64,000 nt of DNA from Blastococcus mobilis. Lineage in GTDB: Bacteria > Actinomycetota > Actinomycetes > Mycobacteriales > Geodermatophilaceae. This document shows positions 1-9,463 of the stretch, one piece after another. Where the stretch lies: assembly GCF_900188025.1 (NCBI RefSeq), contig NZ_FZNO01000005.1, positions 62,001 to 126,000 on the forward strand, given 5' to 3'. Position numbers and translations under genes: made by a program. Below the pieces are notes generated by a model. It was not told the DNA's origin. It did not search any database and was given only the letters and a program-made list of their open reading frames with translations. The number at the start of each line of letters is the position of its first letter. Positions within the stretch are counted from its first letter, which is position 1.

Positions 1-287
1 ATCCCGTAGGACACCCAGCGGGGCAGGCCCAGGGCGGTCAGCGCCTCCGCGATGGTGACGAAGAGGTAGATCCCGGCGAACGCTGCGAGCACGCCGGCGG
101 CGCCGAACAGCGCGACGCTGATCCCCGCCTTCTTCGCCGACCGGCCGATCTCCGCCTTGGCCAGCTCGATCTCGCTGCGCACCAGCGTCGACATGTCGGC
201 CATGGCGCTCTGGACGAGCGTCCCGACCGAGGGCTCGGCGGCTGCCGCCGTCGCGTCGAGGCGGGCCGGCGACACACTGTGGGCCAC
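1..287 (-). CDS. Phage-holin-family membrane protein (Act_Holin-X-like), partial
   Basis: The reading frame begins with GTG at 287 and runs off the left edge after 95 codons. An AGGAGGAGCC ribosome-binding site lies just upstream (291-300). The N-terminal half is polar and helical (VRSEIELAKAEIGRSAKKAG around residues 43-62). It is followed by a hydrophobic segment rich in Ala, Gly and Leu (SVALFGAAGVLAAFAGIYLF). That layout matches the actinobacterial 'putative holin-X, superfamily III' family, membrane proteins whose cellular role is poorly known and which are usually not phage genes despite the name. It is transcribed in the same direction as acs but downstream of the acs terminator, so probably independently. 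The C-terminus is not visible. Confidence 0.75.
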   Translation of the reverse strand, partial: MAHSVSPARLDATAAAAEPSVGTLVQSAMADMSTLVRSEIELAKAEIGRSAKKAGISVALFGAAGVLAAFAGIYLFVTIAEALTALGLPRWVSYG

Positions 288-441
288 GGGGGCTCCTCCT
301 TCGGATGGCTGTGCCTGATCGATGCGGGCCTGGTCCAGGCCCGCCGGATCGATCGGCCGGACAGGAGAATGGTGCCGCACGACGAACGACGCCGCGCTCC
401 CGCATCCCGGAAAGGGTTCGCCGGAGTGCCGGTACCGAGGC

Positions 442-470
442 CCCCTGGTGGCCGACGTGGCCACCAGGGG
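442..470 (-). terminator. Intrinsic-type hairpin downstream of acs
   Basis: A perfect 12-bp inverted repeat, arms CCCCTGGTGGCC (442-453) and GGCCACCAGGGG (459-470) with a 5-nt loop. It lies 10 bp past the acs stop codon. There is no clear U-tract, as is common in very GC-rich actinobacteria. Confidence 0.7.
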
Positions 471-479
471 AGCGCCGGC

Positions 480-2432
480 TCAGTCCTCGGACGACGTCGC
501 GGGGAGCTTGTCCTTGATCAGGTTCATCACCGACGAGTCGGTCAGCGTGGTCACGTCGCCGAGCTCGCGGTTCTCCGCGATGTCCCGCAGCAGCCGGCGC
601 ATGATCTTCCCGGAGCGGGTCTTGGGCAGCTCCTGGACAACCATGATCTGGCGGGGTTTGGCGATCGGGCCGATGTCCTTGGCCACGTGGGTGCGCAGCT
701 GCTGGACCAGGTCGTCCCCGGAGTCCTCGGCGCTCCCGCGGAGGATGACGAAGGCGACGATGCCCTGCCCGGTGGTCGGATCGTTCGCGCCGACCACCGC
801 GGCCTCGGCGACCGACGGGTGGGCGACGAGCGAGGACTCCACCTCGGTGGTGGAGATGCGGTGGCCGGACACGTTCATGACGTCGTCCACCCGGCCGAGC
901 AGCCAGATGTTGCCGTCGGCGTCCTTCTTCGCGCCGTCCCCGGCGAAGTAGACGTTCTTCCCGAACCGTGACCAGTAGGTGTCGACGTAGCGTTCGTCGG
1001 CGCCCCAGATGGTGCGCAGCATGGCCGGCCACGGCTCGGTGAGCACGAGCAGCCCGGTGGAGTCGTTGGTCAGCTCGTTCCCCTCGTCGTCGACGATCTT
1101 GGCCGCGATGCCCGGGAAGGGGTGTTGTGCCGAGCCGGGCACCAGAGTGGTCACACCGGGCAGCGGCGTGATCATGTGGGCGCCGGTCTCGGTCTGCCAC
1201 CAGGTGTCCATGATCGGGCAGCGGCCACCGCCGATGTGCTCGTGGTACCACAGCCAGGCCTCCGGGTTGATCGGCTCACCGACCGAGCCGAGCAGCCGCA
1301 GCGACGACAGGTCGAAGCCGGCGGGGATGTCCTCGCCCCACTTCATGAAGGTCCGGATCACCGTCGGCGCCGTGTAGAGGATCGTGACGCCGTACTTCTG
1401 GATCAGCTCGAACCAGCGCCCGCGGTGCGGGGTCTCCGGCGTCCCCTCGTACATGACCGACGTCGCCCGATTGGCCAGCGGCCCGTACACGATGTAGCTG
1501 TGGCCGGTCACCCAGCCGACGTCGGCACTGGTCCAGAAGACGTCGTCGTCGGGCTTGAGGTCGAAGGTCGCCCAGTGCGTGTAGGCGACCTGGGTCAGGT
1601 AGCCCCCGCTGGTGTGCAGGATGCCCTTCGGGGAAGCCGTGGTCCCCGAGGTGTACATGATGTAGAGCGGGTGCTCGGCGTCGAACGATGCGGCCTCGTG
1701 CTCGGTGGACTGCCGGTCGACGACGTCCTCCCACCACAGGTCGCGCCCCTCGGTCCACTCGACGTCCTGGCCGGTGCGCTTGACGACCACGACGTTGCGG
1801 ACGCCCGGGCTCCGGTCGACCGCGTCGTCGACGGCCGGCTTGAGTGCGCTCGGCGACCCGCGGCGGTAGCCGCCGTCGGCAGTGATGACCAGGACGGCGC
1901 CGGAGTCCTCGAGGCGGCTGGCGAGCGCGTCGGCGGAGAACCCGCCGAACACGACCATGTGGACGGCGCCGATGCGGGCGCACGCCAACATCGCGAAGAT
2001 CGTCTCCGGGATCATCGGCATGTAGATGGCGACGCGGTCGCCGGCCTGCACGCCGAGCTCGGTGAGTGCGTTCGCGGCCTTGCTGACCTCGTCCTTGAGC
2101 TGGGCGTAGGTGATGACCCGGGTGTCACCCGGCTCGCCCTCCCAGTAGTAGGCCACCTGGTCGCCGTGCCCGTCCTCGACGTGCCGGTCGACGCAGTTGT
2201 AGGCCACGTTGAGCTTGCCGCCGACGAACCACTTCGCGAACGGCGGGTTGCTCCAGTCCAGGACCTCGTCCCACTCCTGTGCCCAGGTGAGCCGGCGGGC
2301 CTGCTTGGCCCAGAACGCAGGCCGGTCGGCCGCCGCCTCGTCGTAGACATCGGGCCCGACGTTGGCCTGGGCGGCGAGTTGCTCCGGCGGGCTGAAGGTG
2401 CGGCCGCCGGTCGCCTGGCTCGTCTCGCTCAT
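480..2432 (-). CDS. acs: Acetyl-CoA synthetase (AMP-forming)
   Basis: A 650-residue protein of the usual Acs length that converts acetate, ATP and CoA to acetyl-CoA, AMP and PPi in the cytosol. The AMP-binding P-loop appears as [11 protein letters not shown] near residue 257 (an Ala replaces the more usual Gly or Lys). The adenylation motifs WWQTETG and [13 protein letters not shown] follow. The C-terminal [17 protein letters not shown] carries the lysine that protein acetyltransferases (Pat/CobB system) acetylate in this family. ATG at 2432 is chosen over an in-frame upstream extension because a GGGAGG site precedes it and the MSETSQ start aligns with the family. It is monocistronic, divergent from the FhuF-like gene and followed by a strong hairpin. 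Confidence 0.97.
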   Translation of the reverse strand: MSETSQATGGRTFSPPEQLAAQANVGPDVYDEAAADRPAFWAKQARRLTWAQEWDEVLDWSNPPFAKWFVGGKLNVAYNCVDRHVEDGHGDQVAYYWEGEPGDTRVITYAQLKDEVSKAANALTELGVQAGDRVAIYMPMIPETIFAMLACARIGAVHMVVFGGFSADALASRLEDSGAVLVITADGGYRRGSPSALKPAVDDAVDRSPGVRNVVVVKRTGQDVEWTEGRDLWWEDVVDRQSTEHEAASFDAEHPLYIMYTSGTTASPKGILHTSGGYLTQVAYTHWATFDLKPDDDVFWTSADVGWVTGHSYIVYGPLANRATSVMYEGTPETPHRGRWFELIQKYGVTILYTAPTVIRTFMKWGEDIPAGFDLSSLRLLGSVGEPINPEAWLWYHEHIGGGRCPIMDTWWQTETGAHMITPLPGVTTLVPGSAQHPFPGIAAKIVDDEGNELTNDSTGLLVLTEPWPAMLRTIWGADERYVDTYWSRFGKNVYFAGDGAKKDADGNIWLLGRVDDVMNVSGHRISTTEVESSLVAHPSVAEAAVVGANDPTTGQGIVAFVILRGSAEDSGDDLVQQLRTHVAKDIGPIAKPRQIMVVQELPKTRSGKIMRRLLRDIAENRELGDVTTLTDSSVMNLIKDKLPATSSED

Positions 2433-2581
2433 GCGTACCTCCCGATTCCAGCGCCGCTCTGGACCGGCGCAACGTGGCTCACGCCACACCGTATGACCCA
2501 GACGCACTCGGCGTCTCCCCAGGACGCCACGCGGTCGTCGACAGCCGTGGGCGCGCACGGGCGACCAGCGAGACTGGCCGG

Positions 2582-3286
2582 GTGACCGAGGGCGGGCAGG
2601 CGGCGGTGGCCGGGCGGATCCGCGGTGCCGCCGCCCTCGGGCTCCTACCCCCACCGTCCGCCGACGTGGTCCCTGCGACGCTGCTCGCGGACGCCTCGTG
2701 GACCGCGCAGCTGCTGGCCGCCCGGGCCCCGCGGCAGGGCACCGGAGACCGACGCGTGCTGGCAACGGTGTGGTGGTACTCCGCCTCGACGGTGCTCCTC
2801 ACGCCCTCGCTGGCCGGCCTGGCGACGGGCGTCCCGCTGTCGGCCCGGCTGCCCGACACCGCGGTGTCGATGTCGGCCGGCGGCCTGCCGGTGGCGGCAG
2901 TGTCGTCGGCGTCCGCGGCGGACCTCGGGACCGAGCTGCGGGAGTCCCTGGCCGCTGTCGTGGCCGCGGTCGCCGAGGCCGGCCGGATGCGCGAACGGCC
3001 GCTGTGGGCGATCGCCACCGACTCGATCGCGAACCGGTTGCTGGCGCTGGGCCGTGCGGTGGGAGACGTCCCGCGGGCGACGGGGCTCGCGGCACCGCTG
3101 GCGGCAGCGATCGGGCCGCCGTTGCCGGCACCCCGCTACGTGGACGTGGCCGGGGTCCGGTTCACCCGGCGGGCCTCCTGCTGCCTGCTCTACCGGGTGC
3201 CCGACGGGCCGACGTGCACCTCGTGCCCGCGCCGTCCGCCGGCCGAGCGGCAGGTCCTGCTCGAGGACGCCGCCACCCGCCTCTGA
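2582..3286 (+). CDS. FhuF-like (2Fe-2S) ferric iron reductase protein
   Basis: A 234-residue protein whose C-terminus (about residues 199-215) contains CC-x10-C-x2-C ([18 protein letters not shown]). This is the signature of the FhuF C-terminal domain, which binds a 2Fe-2S cluster and reduces ferric siderophores in the cytosol. The rest is an Ala/Leu-rich helical domain typical of the family. GTG at 2582 is preferred; an ATG at 2474 in the same frame would add 36 low-complexity residues overlapping the acs promoter region. No siderophore transport genes lie beside it, so its substrate is unknown. Confidence 0.8.
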   Translation: MTEGGQAAVAGRIRGAAALGLLPPPSADVVPATLLADASWTAQLLAARAPRQGTGDRRVLATVWWYSASTVLLTPSLAGLATGVPLSARLPDTAVSMSAGGLPVAAVSSASAADLGTELRESLAAVVAAVAEAGRMRERPLWAIATDSIANRLLALGRAVGDVPRATGLAAPLAAAIGPPLPAPRYVDVAGVRFTRRASCCLLYRVPDGPTCTSCPRRPPAERQVLLEDAATRL

Positions 3287-3374
3287 CCACCGGACGTGCG
3301 TGGTGCGACGCCTCGCATCCGGACGCCCTCAGGGCGATCATCGACCCAGTCGATGAAGACAGGGGTGGAGCCGC

Positions 3375-4226
3375 ATGTCCGTCATGCCCGCCGCGTTCTT
3401 CGGTCACGGCAACCCGATGAACGCGCTCGAGAAGAACCGGTACACCGAGGCCTGGCGGGCGTTCGGCCAGGCGGTGCCCCGGCCGCGCGCGATCCTCGTC
3501 GTCTCCGCGCACTGGTACGTGCACGCCACCGCGGTCACCGCGATGCCGAGGCCCCGCACGATCCATGACTTCTTCGGCTTCCCCCGTGAACTGTTCGAGG
3601 TCGACTACCGGCCCCCGGGCCTGCCCGAGCTGTACGAGGAGATCGCCGACATCGTCCACCCGACCTGGGTCGGCGCGGACCTGGACAGCTGGGGGATCGA
3701 CCACGGCGCCTGGTCGGTGCTGATGCACGCCTTCCCGGACGCCGACATCCCCGTCGCCCAGCTGTCGATCAACGCGCTCAAGCCGTTCGACTACCACCTG
3801 CAGCTGGGGGCCGCGCTGGCTCCGTTGCGGGAGGACGGCGTGCTCCTGATCGGCAGCGGGAACGTGGTCCACAACCTCGGCGGGGTCAGCCGAGCGTTGC
3901 CCGATGCGGGGTTCGACTGGGCGCAGCGGTTCGACGAGGGGGCGAAGGAGACGATGCTGACCGACCCCAGCGCGGCCGGCCGGCTCGACGGGCACCGCGA
4001 CTACGACCTGGCCGTCCCGACCCCCGACCACTTCCTCCCCCTGCTGTACGTCGCCGGCATCGCGGGGGCGACGGGGACGCCGGCCGACGTGCTGGTCGAC
4101 GGCTACGCGTACGGATCCCTGTCGATGACGTCCTACACGGTGGGCATGGACGCCCCGGCTCCGATGGGCTCCGGCTTCGCCGCACCCCTTCCCGAGGGGC
4201 CACCCGCGGACGGCGCCAACATCTGA
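3375..4226 (+). CDS. ygiD: 4,5-DOPA dioxygenase extradiol (YgiD/LigB-like)
   Basis: This 283-residue protein matches the class III extradiol dioxygenase (LigB) fold of the YgiD family. Conserved stretches are PAAFFGHGNPMNAL at the N-terminus, VSAHWYV (metal His near residue 57), WGIDHGAWSVL, GSGNVVHNL and TPDHFLPLLY near the C-terminus; the histidines in these segments bind the metal. The family opens catechol rings such as DOPA. In bacteria without betalain synthesis the physiological substrate is uncertain. A purine-rich GGGGTGGAG site precedes ATG. It converges with the HNH gene only 10 bp downstream. Confidence 0.9.
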   Translation: MSVMPAAFFGHGNPMNALEKNRYTEAWRAFGQAVPRPRAILVVSAHWYVHATAVTAMPRPRTIHDFFGFPRELFEVDYRPPGLPELYEEIADIVHPTWVGADLDSWGIDHGAWSVLMHAFPDADIPVAQLSINALKPFDYHLQLGAALAPLREDGVLLIGSGNVVHNLGGVSRALPDAGFDWAQRFDEGAKETMLTDPSAAGRLDGHRDYDLAVPTPDHFLPLLYVAGIAGATGTPADVLVDGYAYGSLSMTSYTVGMDAPAPMGSGFAAPLPEGPPADGANI

Positions 4227-4236
4227 CGGCGCGGGA

Positions 4237-5937
4237 TCACGGCGTTCCCGCGGGAACGGCTGCTGCCTCTGCGGCCAGACGGCGGACGAGGTCGCGGTTG
4301 CCCATGAGGACGCCGACGACGTGGCGGACGTCCATGCGCTCGCCGCCCGCCGGCATGGCGTCGGGGAGCGCTGGTTCCCCGGTGGGGAACAGCGTCGCGG
4401 CAATCGCTGCGTCGGTGCGGGTGATCGGTGGGCGCGGCGTCGAGCTGCCTGGATGCCGGGTGCCCTTCCGGTGTGAGCGGTGCCGGCTCAGATGCGGTGA
4501 TGTCGCCGTGCGGCCCCCGGGCGCCGGGCCTGCCGGAGTTCGCGCGGGACGCGCACCGCGACGTCGCCGGTCGCCGGTGGCCGGCAGGCACCGCTCGGCC
4601 GGCTGACGCTCGGCGGGCTCGAGGACGATGGCCTGCGCGTGCGGGCGGCGCCCGACCACGGTGTCGATCGGGTGGACCCCGGCGAATGCGTCCTGGTCGG
4701 CAGCTGACGTGGCGTCGAGCCCTGCCAGCGCTCCGGTGAAGCCGGCGTCCGCCGTCCCCCACACCCGGCGGCCGTCCGGAGTCGTGACCACCAGCCGACC
4801 GCCCGCGCGGCTCATCACCAGATCGAGTTCGTGGACGAGACCGTGGTCCCGGTCGCACAGGAGGACCAGATTCGTCAGGTCCGTCCGCCCGCCGAAGAGC
4901 CAGTGCTGCAGGTGGTGCGCGTGCAGCCGCTCGATGCGGCCCTCCGGGCATCCCGGCCGGGCGCAGCCGCCGTCCCGACGCAGCAACGCCATGCGCTGCG
5001 CTCTGGTGGCCCGCCGCTTCCGGCGGCCGACCGCGAGGGGCTCGCGGTCCTGCTCCAGCATGGCGACCACGGAGGCCTCGCAGAGCATCCGCCGGGTGAG
5101 TGCCGGGGGCAGCGCGGGACCGCCCTCGAGGTAGGCCCGGCCCGCTGCGCCGTCGTCGGCGAGGACGGCAGCGTCGACGTGCACGACCACCTCGCGGCGA
5201 GGGGGGTCGCCGGGACGGCGGTCGGAGTCCACGGCGACCTCGGCCAGTCGGGTCAGGGCGGTGAGCCGACGAGCGGACATGTTGTCGCGGACGGGGCTGC
5301 CGGGGGCGGTCCCCGGCCCGGCTTTCCCCCTGTCGTCCCGGTTCGCCTGTGCCCGCTCGCGGCGAGCTTCCCGTTCGGCCAGGGAATCGATGGCGGCCAT
5401 GAAGCCCGCGCCTGCCTCGGGAGGCATGCGCACCTGGACGGTCAACATCCCCGACTCGTCCCACCAGTGCTCGAACGACTGCCGGCCCTCCGGCGGCGGC
5501 TCTCCAGCATTGGCGCCCTCGGCTCTGCGCCACTGCCGCACGGTGCGCTCGACCTGTGACGCCGTCAGTTCCACGGCCAGTTCCAGCAACGCCGCCTCGC
5601 TGTCAGGCTCGGCGATCCGCGTGAGCGCACGCACCTTCGAGTAGGAGAGCCGACCGTTCGCGAAGGCTGCCTCGATCAACGGCAGCCCACCGAGCGCCCG
5701 CGCGACCCGGACGTGCTCGCGCGCAGCGCCGGGGGAGAGGCCGCACTGCCAGGACAGCCAGTGGGCGCAGGAGGCGATGCCGTAGCCGTGCCATCCCTCC
5801 CGTTCGTCGAACTCGGCGATCAGCCGGAGCCAGGCCGCGGTCGCGGCGGCGATGCGCACTGCTCCGGCGGTGATGGCGGCGGCCAGGTCGGGCAGTGAAC
5901 TGCCGGACCGGTGCTCGGACGGCGAGAAGATGGACAC
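4237..5937 (-). CDS. DUF222 / HNH endonuclease (13E12-repeat-like family)
   Basis: A 566-residue protein with an N-terminal DUF222 region (about 20-320; GYGIASCAHWLSWQCGLSPG is its typical start) and a C-terminal HNH nuclease motif near residues 325-370 (CARPGCPEG, then LHAHHLQHW, FGGRTDLTNLVLLCDRDH). The Cys-x4-Cys pair and the HH and final H form the zinc/metal site. Actinobacteria often carry many copies of this family, and mobility has been proposed. The tail beyond residue 420 is Arg/Pro-rich and low-complexity. Identical 16-bp palindromes sit at its 3' end (4243-4258, encoding the last residues VPAGT) and 85 bp upstream of its start (6022-6037), which suggests a discrete movable unit. 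The target site is unknown. Confidence 0.9.
   Translation of the reverse strand: MSIFSPSEHRSGSSLPDLAAAITAGAVRIAAATAAWLRLIAEFDEREGWHGYGIASCAHWLSWQCGLSPGAAREHVRVARALGGLPLIEAAFANGRLSYSKVRALTRIAEPDSEAALLELAVELTASQVERTVRQWRRAEGANAGEPPPEGRQSFEHWWDESGMLTVQVRMPPEAGAGFMAAIDSLAEREARRERAQANRDDRGKAGPGTAPGSPVRDNMSARRLTALTRLAEVAVDSDRRPGDPPRREVVVHVDAAVLADDGAAGRAYLEGGPALPPALTRRMLCEASVVAMLEQDREPLAVGRRKRRATRAQRMALLRRDGGCARPGCPEGRIERLHAHHLQHWLFGGRTDLTNLVLLCDRDHGLVHELDLVMSRAGGRLVVTTPDGRRVWGTADAGFTGALAGLDATSAADQDAFAGVHPIDTVVGRRPHAQAIVLEPAERQPAERCLPATGDRRRRGARPARTPAGPAPGGRTATSPHLSRHRSHRKGTRHPGSSTPRPPITRTDAAIAATLFPTGEPALPDAMPAGGERMDVRHVVGVLMGNRDLVRRLAAEAAAVPAGTP
4243..4258. repeat. 16-bp palindrome, left copy flanking the HNH gene
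   Basis: CGTTCCCGCGGGAACG is a perfect palindrome located inside the last codons of the DUF222-HNH gene. An identical copy lies at 6022-6037, just outside the 5' end of the same gene. Confidence 0.85.
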
Positions 5938-6021
5938 CAGACCTCCTTCGAACGCGTGTGCGAAGGCTAGTCGCCACCACTGACGCAGTTGGTCGGACGA
6001 ACGACGGGGGACCCGCAGAGA

Positions 6022-6037
6022 CGTTCCCGCGGGAACG
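6022..6037. repeat. 16-bp palindrome, right copy flanking the HNH gene
   Basis: The second exact copy of CGTTCCCGCGGGAACG lies between the HNH gene start (5937) and the cobA stop (6052). The two copies bracket a 1.8-kb unit. Confidence 0.85.
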
Positions 6038-6051
6038 CCGGAGCGGCGGGC

Positions 6052-7332
6052 TCAGTAGAGATCGGCGTCGTCGGGCGGTGGGGCGTCCTGCGGAGCGTTG
6101 AGCCCGACGACCGCGCCGACCACCCAGACCGCCGGCGGCCGGATGGCCTCGTCGACGACGGCCCGGGGGAGTGCGGCCAGCGTCGTCCGGACCGTGCGCT
6201 GGGTCGGGGTCGAACCATCGGTCACCACCGCGACCGGTGTGTCCGGTGCCCGCCCGTGCTCCACCAGAGCGGCGGCGATGGCCGGCGCGGTGTCCACGCC
6301 CATGAGGACGACGACGGTGCCGCGCAGTCGCGCGATCGCCGCCCAGTCGACCAGTGACTCCGGATGGTCGGGCGGCAGGTGCCCGGACACCACGACGAAC
6401 TCGTGGGTCAGGCCGCGGTGGGTGACCGGGATGCCGGCGAGCGCGGGCACCGCGACCGCGCTGGTGACGCCGGGTACCACCTCGACCGAAACCCCGGCGG
6501 CGACGCATGCCTCGAGCTCCTCCATGCCCCGCCCGAAGACGAACGGGTCACCCCCCTTGAGCCGCACCACCCGGCGGCCGGCCCGGGCGTGCTCGACGAG
6601 CAGGGTGTTGATCTGCTCCTGGGCCATCGACCGGCCACGGGGGAGTTTCGAGGCGTCGATGACCTCCACGTGCGTGGGCAGCGACTCCAGCAGCGACAGC
6701 GGCGCCAGATGGTCGGCCACGACCACGTCGGCCTGTGCCACCGCCTGTCGGCCGCGGACGGTGATCAGGCCCGGGTCACCTGGCCCACCGCCCACCAGCA
6801 CGACGCTCCCGGCTCGCGCCACCTCCGGCGTGCGGGCCGCCCGGTCGGCGATGCTGCCGTCGGTGAGGCCGGCGACGACGGCGTCGCGCACGCCGATCGC
6901 GCGCTGCGGGTCGCCGCCTCCGTGCACGCCGACGACGAGTTCGCCGTGCCGGCCCACGGCCGGGGTCCAGACGCTGGAGGCCGATCGGTCGTCGGCCCGG
7001 GCGCAGAAGATCCGGGACCGGTCGGCCTCCGCGGCGACGGCGGCGTTGACCGCGGGGTCGTCGGTGGCGGCGACGGCGTACCAGGCGCCCTCGAGGTCCC
7101 CGGGCTCGTACCGCCGTCGGATCCAGGTCAGCGATCCCGGTTCGACGAGGGCTTCCAGCGCCGGGGTGACCTCGGGGGAGACGACGGTGACGTCGGCCTT
7201 GGCCTCGAGCAGGCCCGCCACCCGCCGGTGGGCCACCTGACCCCCGCCCACCACGACGACGCGACGGTCGAGCAGCCGCAGTCCGACGGGGTAGACGACC
7301 CCGCTCGCGGGGTGGACGGGGGTGGCGTTCAT
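6052..7332 (-). CDS. cobA: Siroheme/cobalamin bifunctional enzyme: precorrin-2 dehydrogenase + uroporphyrinogen-III C-methyltransferase
   Basis: A 426-residue two-domain protein. The N-terminal Rossmann domain (VVVVGGGQVAHRRVAGLL near residue 25) is CysG^B-like, an NAD-dependent precorrin-2 dehydrogenase. From about residue 175 (VVLVGGGPGDPGLITVRG) there is a SAM-dependent uroporphyrinogen-III methyltransferase, with DASK, VRLKGGDPFVFGRG and the GVTSA motif. The enzyme makes precorrin-2/sirohydrochlorin for siroheme and B12. The ferrochelatase role of E. coli CysG is not evident. ATG (7330-7332) overlaps the cobT stop as ATGA, so translation is probably coupled. It is the last gene of the cobC-cobT-cobA operon. 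Confidence 0.93.
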   Translation of the reverse strand: MNATPVHPASGVVYPVGLRLLDRRVVVVGGGQVAHRRVAGLLEAKADVTVVSPEVTPALEALVEPGSLTWIRRRYEPGDLEGAWYAVAATDDPAVNAAVAAEADRSRIFCARADDRSASSVWTPAVGRHGELVVGVHGGGDPQRAIGVRDAVVAGLTDGSIADRAARTPEVARAGSVVLVGGGPGDPGLITVRGRQAVAQADVVVADHLAPLSLLESLPTHVEVIDASKLPRGRSMAQEQINTLLVEHARAGRRVVRLKGGDPFVFGRGMEELEACVAAGVSVEVVPGVTSAVAVPALAGIPVTHRGLTHEFVVVSGHLPPDHPESLVDWAAIARLRGTVVVLMGVDTAPAIAAALVEHGRAPDTPVAVVTDGSTPTQRTVRTTLAALPRAVVDEAIRPPAVWVVGAVVGLNAPQDAPPPDDADLY

Positions 7333-8387
7333 CAGCTCTTGTCGGTGACGCCGGCGGAGTCGAACGTGGCGACGTCGCGCAGTGCCCGTGCCGCGCTCGC
7401 CACCAGGGGCAGGGCCAGGAGGGCGCCGGTGCCCTCGCCCAGCCGGAGCTCCAGGCCGAGGAGTGGGCGCAGGCCGAGCGCCTCCAGTGCGACGGCATGT
7501 CCGGGCTCGGCCGACGCGTGCCCGGCCAGGGCGTACTGCAGCGCCGCTGGGCAGAGCCCCCCAGCGACCAGCGCCGCAGCGCCGGCGATCGCGCCGTCCA
7601 GCAGCACCGGCACGCGCGCCGCGGCTGCGCCGAGCACGAATCCGGCCAGAGCGGCGTGCTCGAGCCCACCGACCTCGGCCAGCACGGCGAGCGCCGCTGC
7701 CGGGGTGGTCGGTCGCGCGGGCACGCGCGCGACCGCCCGGCCGACCACCTCCACCTTGCGCGCCAGCGTGGGGTCGTCGACACCGGTTCCCCGGCCCGTC
7801 GCCGCCGCCGGTGTGGCGCCGGTGAAGGCGCAGACCAGCGCCGCCGACGCCGTGGTGTTCCCGATCCCCATGTCGCCGGTGATCAGGCACGGCGAGGCGG
7901 TGGCCAGCCGGGTGGCCACCTCGATGCCGACCTCGACGGCCCGGAGCGCCTCGTCGATCGTCATGGCGGGCCCCTCCGCCAGGTCGGCCGTGCCCAGCCG
8001 CACCTTCCGGTCCAACAGCCCCTCCGCGGGGTCCAGGGGAGCGGCCACCCCGACGTCGACCACCACGACCTCGGCGCCGAGTTCCGCCGCGAAGGCGTTG
8101 ACCACGGCGCCACGGGCCAGGAAGTTCGCCACCATCTGGGCGGTCACCTCCTGGGGCCACGGGGTGACGCCCTGCGCGTGCACGCCGTGGTCCGCGGCGA
8201 ACACGGCGACGACCGCGGGGACGGGCAGTGGCGCGGGGCAGGTGCCGGCGATGCCGGCGAGCTGTGCGGCGACGTCCTCCAGGACGCCGAGCGAGCCCGG
8301 CGGCTTGGTCATGCGGTCCAGGCGCTCCCGCGCGGCGCGTTCGGCCGCCGCGTCCCGGGGGACGACGGCGGCGATCGTGTCGCCCAA
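7332..8387 (-). CDS. cobT: Nicotinate-nucleotide--dimethylbenzimidazole phosphoribosyltransferase
   Basis: A 351-residue cytosolic enzyme that activates dimethylbenzimidazole to alpha-ribazole phosphate for the lower ligand of B12. Signatures are LTKPPGSLG-like RMTKPPGSLG near residue 26, FAADHGVHAQGVTPWPQEVT, ITGDMGIGNTTASA near 170, and the C-terminal LGEGTGALLALP carrying the catalytic glutamate. The TTG at 8387 is the first usable start after the cobC stop (8420); no ATG or GTG fits better. It lies 32 bp downstream of cobC and overlaps cobA. Confidence 0.95.
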   Translation of the reverse strand: MGDTIAAVVPRDAAAERAARERLDRMTKPPGSLGVLEDVAAQLAGIAGTCPAPLPVPAVVAVFAADHGVHAQGVTPWPQEVTAQMVANFLARGAVVNAFAAELGAEVVVVDVGVAAPLDPAEGLLDRKVRLGTADLAEGPAMTIDEALRAVEVGIEVATRLATASPCLITGDMGIGNTTASAALVCAFTGATPAAATGRGTGVDDPTLARKVEVVGRAVARVPARPTTPAAALAVLAEVGGLEHAALAGFVLGAAAARVPVLLDGAIAGAAALVAGGLCPAALQYALAGHASAEPGHAVALEALGLRPLLGLELRLGEGTGALLALPLVASAARALRDVATFDSAGVTDKS

Positions 8388-8419
8388 GAGCGTGCCCGCG
8401 AACGGGTTCGGGTCGGTGC

Positions 8420-9463
8420 TCAGCGCAACTCCTCGGGAGCAGGGTCTCGGGACAGAATCTCAGCGAGGGCAGCGGCGAACGCCCGGGAGGTACCCGGGTC
8501 GCGCACCGCCACCCGGAAGTGGTCGGCGGACAGGCCCGGGAACGTGTTGCCCCGGCGCACCGCCCAGCCACGGTCGCGCAGGGCCTCGCGCACCCGCGAT
8601 CCGTCGGGGACGCGGAGCAGGACGAACGAGGACCGTGGCTCGCCGACCACGTCGACACCCGGAGGGAGGGCGTCGACCAGGGCACGACGGTGGTCCTCGA
8701 GGGCGGCAGCAGCGGCATGGGCCTCTGCCCGCGCTGCCGGCGTCGTGCAGGCGACGAGTGCCACCAGGGCGGGCGTGGACACCGGCCAGTGCGGCTGCTG
8801 CGCCGTCATCGCCTCGACCAGGTCCGCGGGCGCGAGCGTGTAGCCGACCCGCAACCCCGCCAGTCCCCACGTCTTGGTCAGGCTGCGCACCACCACCAGG
8901 CCGGGCAGGTCCGCCCGCCCGGCGAGGGACTGGGGCTCGCCCGGCACCGTGTCGGCGAAGGCCTCGTCCACGACGAGCACGCGGCCGGGACGTGCCAGCG
9001 CCGCCACCGTTGCGGCGGGGTGGAGCACCGAGGTCGGGTTCGTCGGGTTGCCGAGGACCACCAGGTCGGCGTCCGCCGGCACGTCCGCGGGATGGAGGCG
9101 GTACCCGTCCCCGGCGCTCAGCAGCAGGCGGGAGACGGGGTGGCCGGCCGCCCGCAGGGCGGCCTCGGGCTCGGTGAAGGACGGGTGGACGACGACCGCG
9201 GAGCGCGGTCGCAGCGCCCTGGCCAGGAGCGTGAACGCCTCGGCGGCACCCGCGGTGAGCAGCACCTCCGACTGGTCGCGGTCGTGCGCGGCGGCGACCG
9301 CGGCCCGGGCGGGCCCGGCGTCGGGATAGGCGGCACTGTCGTCGAGCGCCCGGTGCAGCAGGGTGCGCAACCAGGGCGGAGGTGTTCCTGCCCGCACGTT
9401 GACGGCGAGGTCGACCAGGCCGGGGGCGAGCTCGGCGTCCCCGTGGTGGTGCAGATCGGTCAC
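8420..9463 (-). CDS. cobC: CobC-type PLP aminotransferase (threonine-phosphate decarboxylase-like)
   Basis: A 347-residue fold-type I PLP protein (histidinol-phosphate aminotransferase family). It has LGNPTNPTSVLHP, VVDEAFAD and the Schiff-base lysine in RSLTKTWGLAGLRVGY. Its place directly upstream of cobT and cobA identifies it as the cobalamin-type member that supplies the aminopropanol(-phosphate) linker. Whether it decarboxylates threonine phosphate or has another role in this lineage is inferred. GTG at 9463 is preceded by AGGAGA at a good distance. It is the first gene of the operon. Confidence 0.85.
   Translation of the reverse strand: MTDLHHHGDAELAPGLVDLAVNVRAGTPPPWLRTLLHRALDDSAAYPDAGPARAAVAAAHDRDQSEVLLTAGAAEAFTLLARALRPRSAVVVHPSFTEPEAALRAAGHPVSRLLLSAGDGYRLHPADVPADADLVVLGNPTNPTSVLHPAATVAALARPGRVLVVDEAFADTVPGEPQSLAGRADLPGLVVVRSLTKTWGLAGLRVGYTLAPADLVEAMTAQQPHWPVSTPALVALVACTTPAARAEAHAAAAALEDHRRALVDALPPGVDVVGEPRSSFVLLRVPDGSRVREALRDRGWAVRRGNTFPGLSADHFRVAVRDPGTSRAFAAALAEILSRDPAPEELR

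Noticed and set aside
1-287. Phage lysis gene (holin) at the left edge
   Set aside because: The protein matches a chromosomal actinobacterial holin-X-like family and no phage genes surround it.
2433-2765. Longer acs with 110 extra N-terminal residues
   Set aside because: The extension is Arg/Pro-rich, lacks family similarity and overlaps the divergent FhuF-like gene; ATG 2432 has a good ribosome-binding site.
6364-9177. A 937-codon open frame on the plus strand opposite the cobalamin operon
   Set aside because: Its protein is low-complexity, has no family pattern and is antisense to three well-recognised genes; GC-rich DNA gives such shadow frames.
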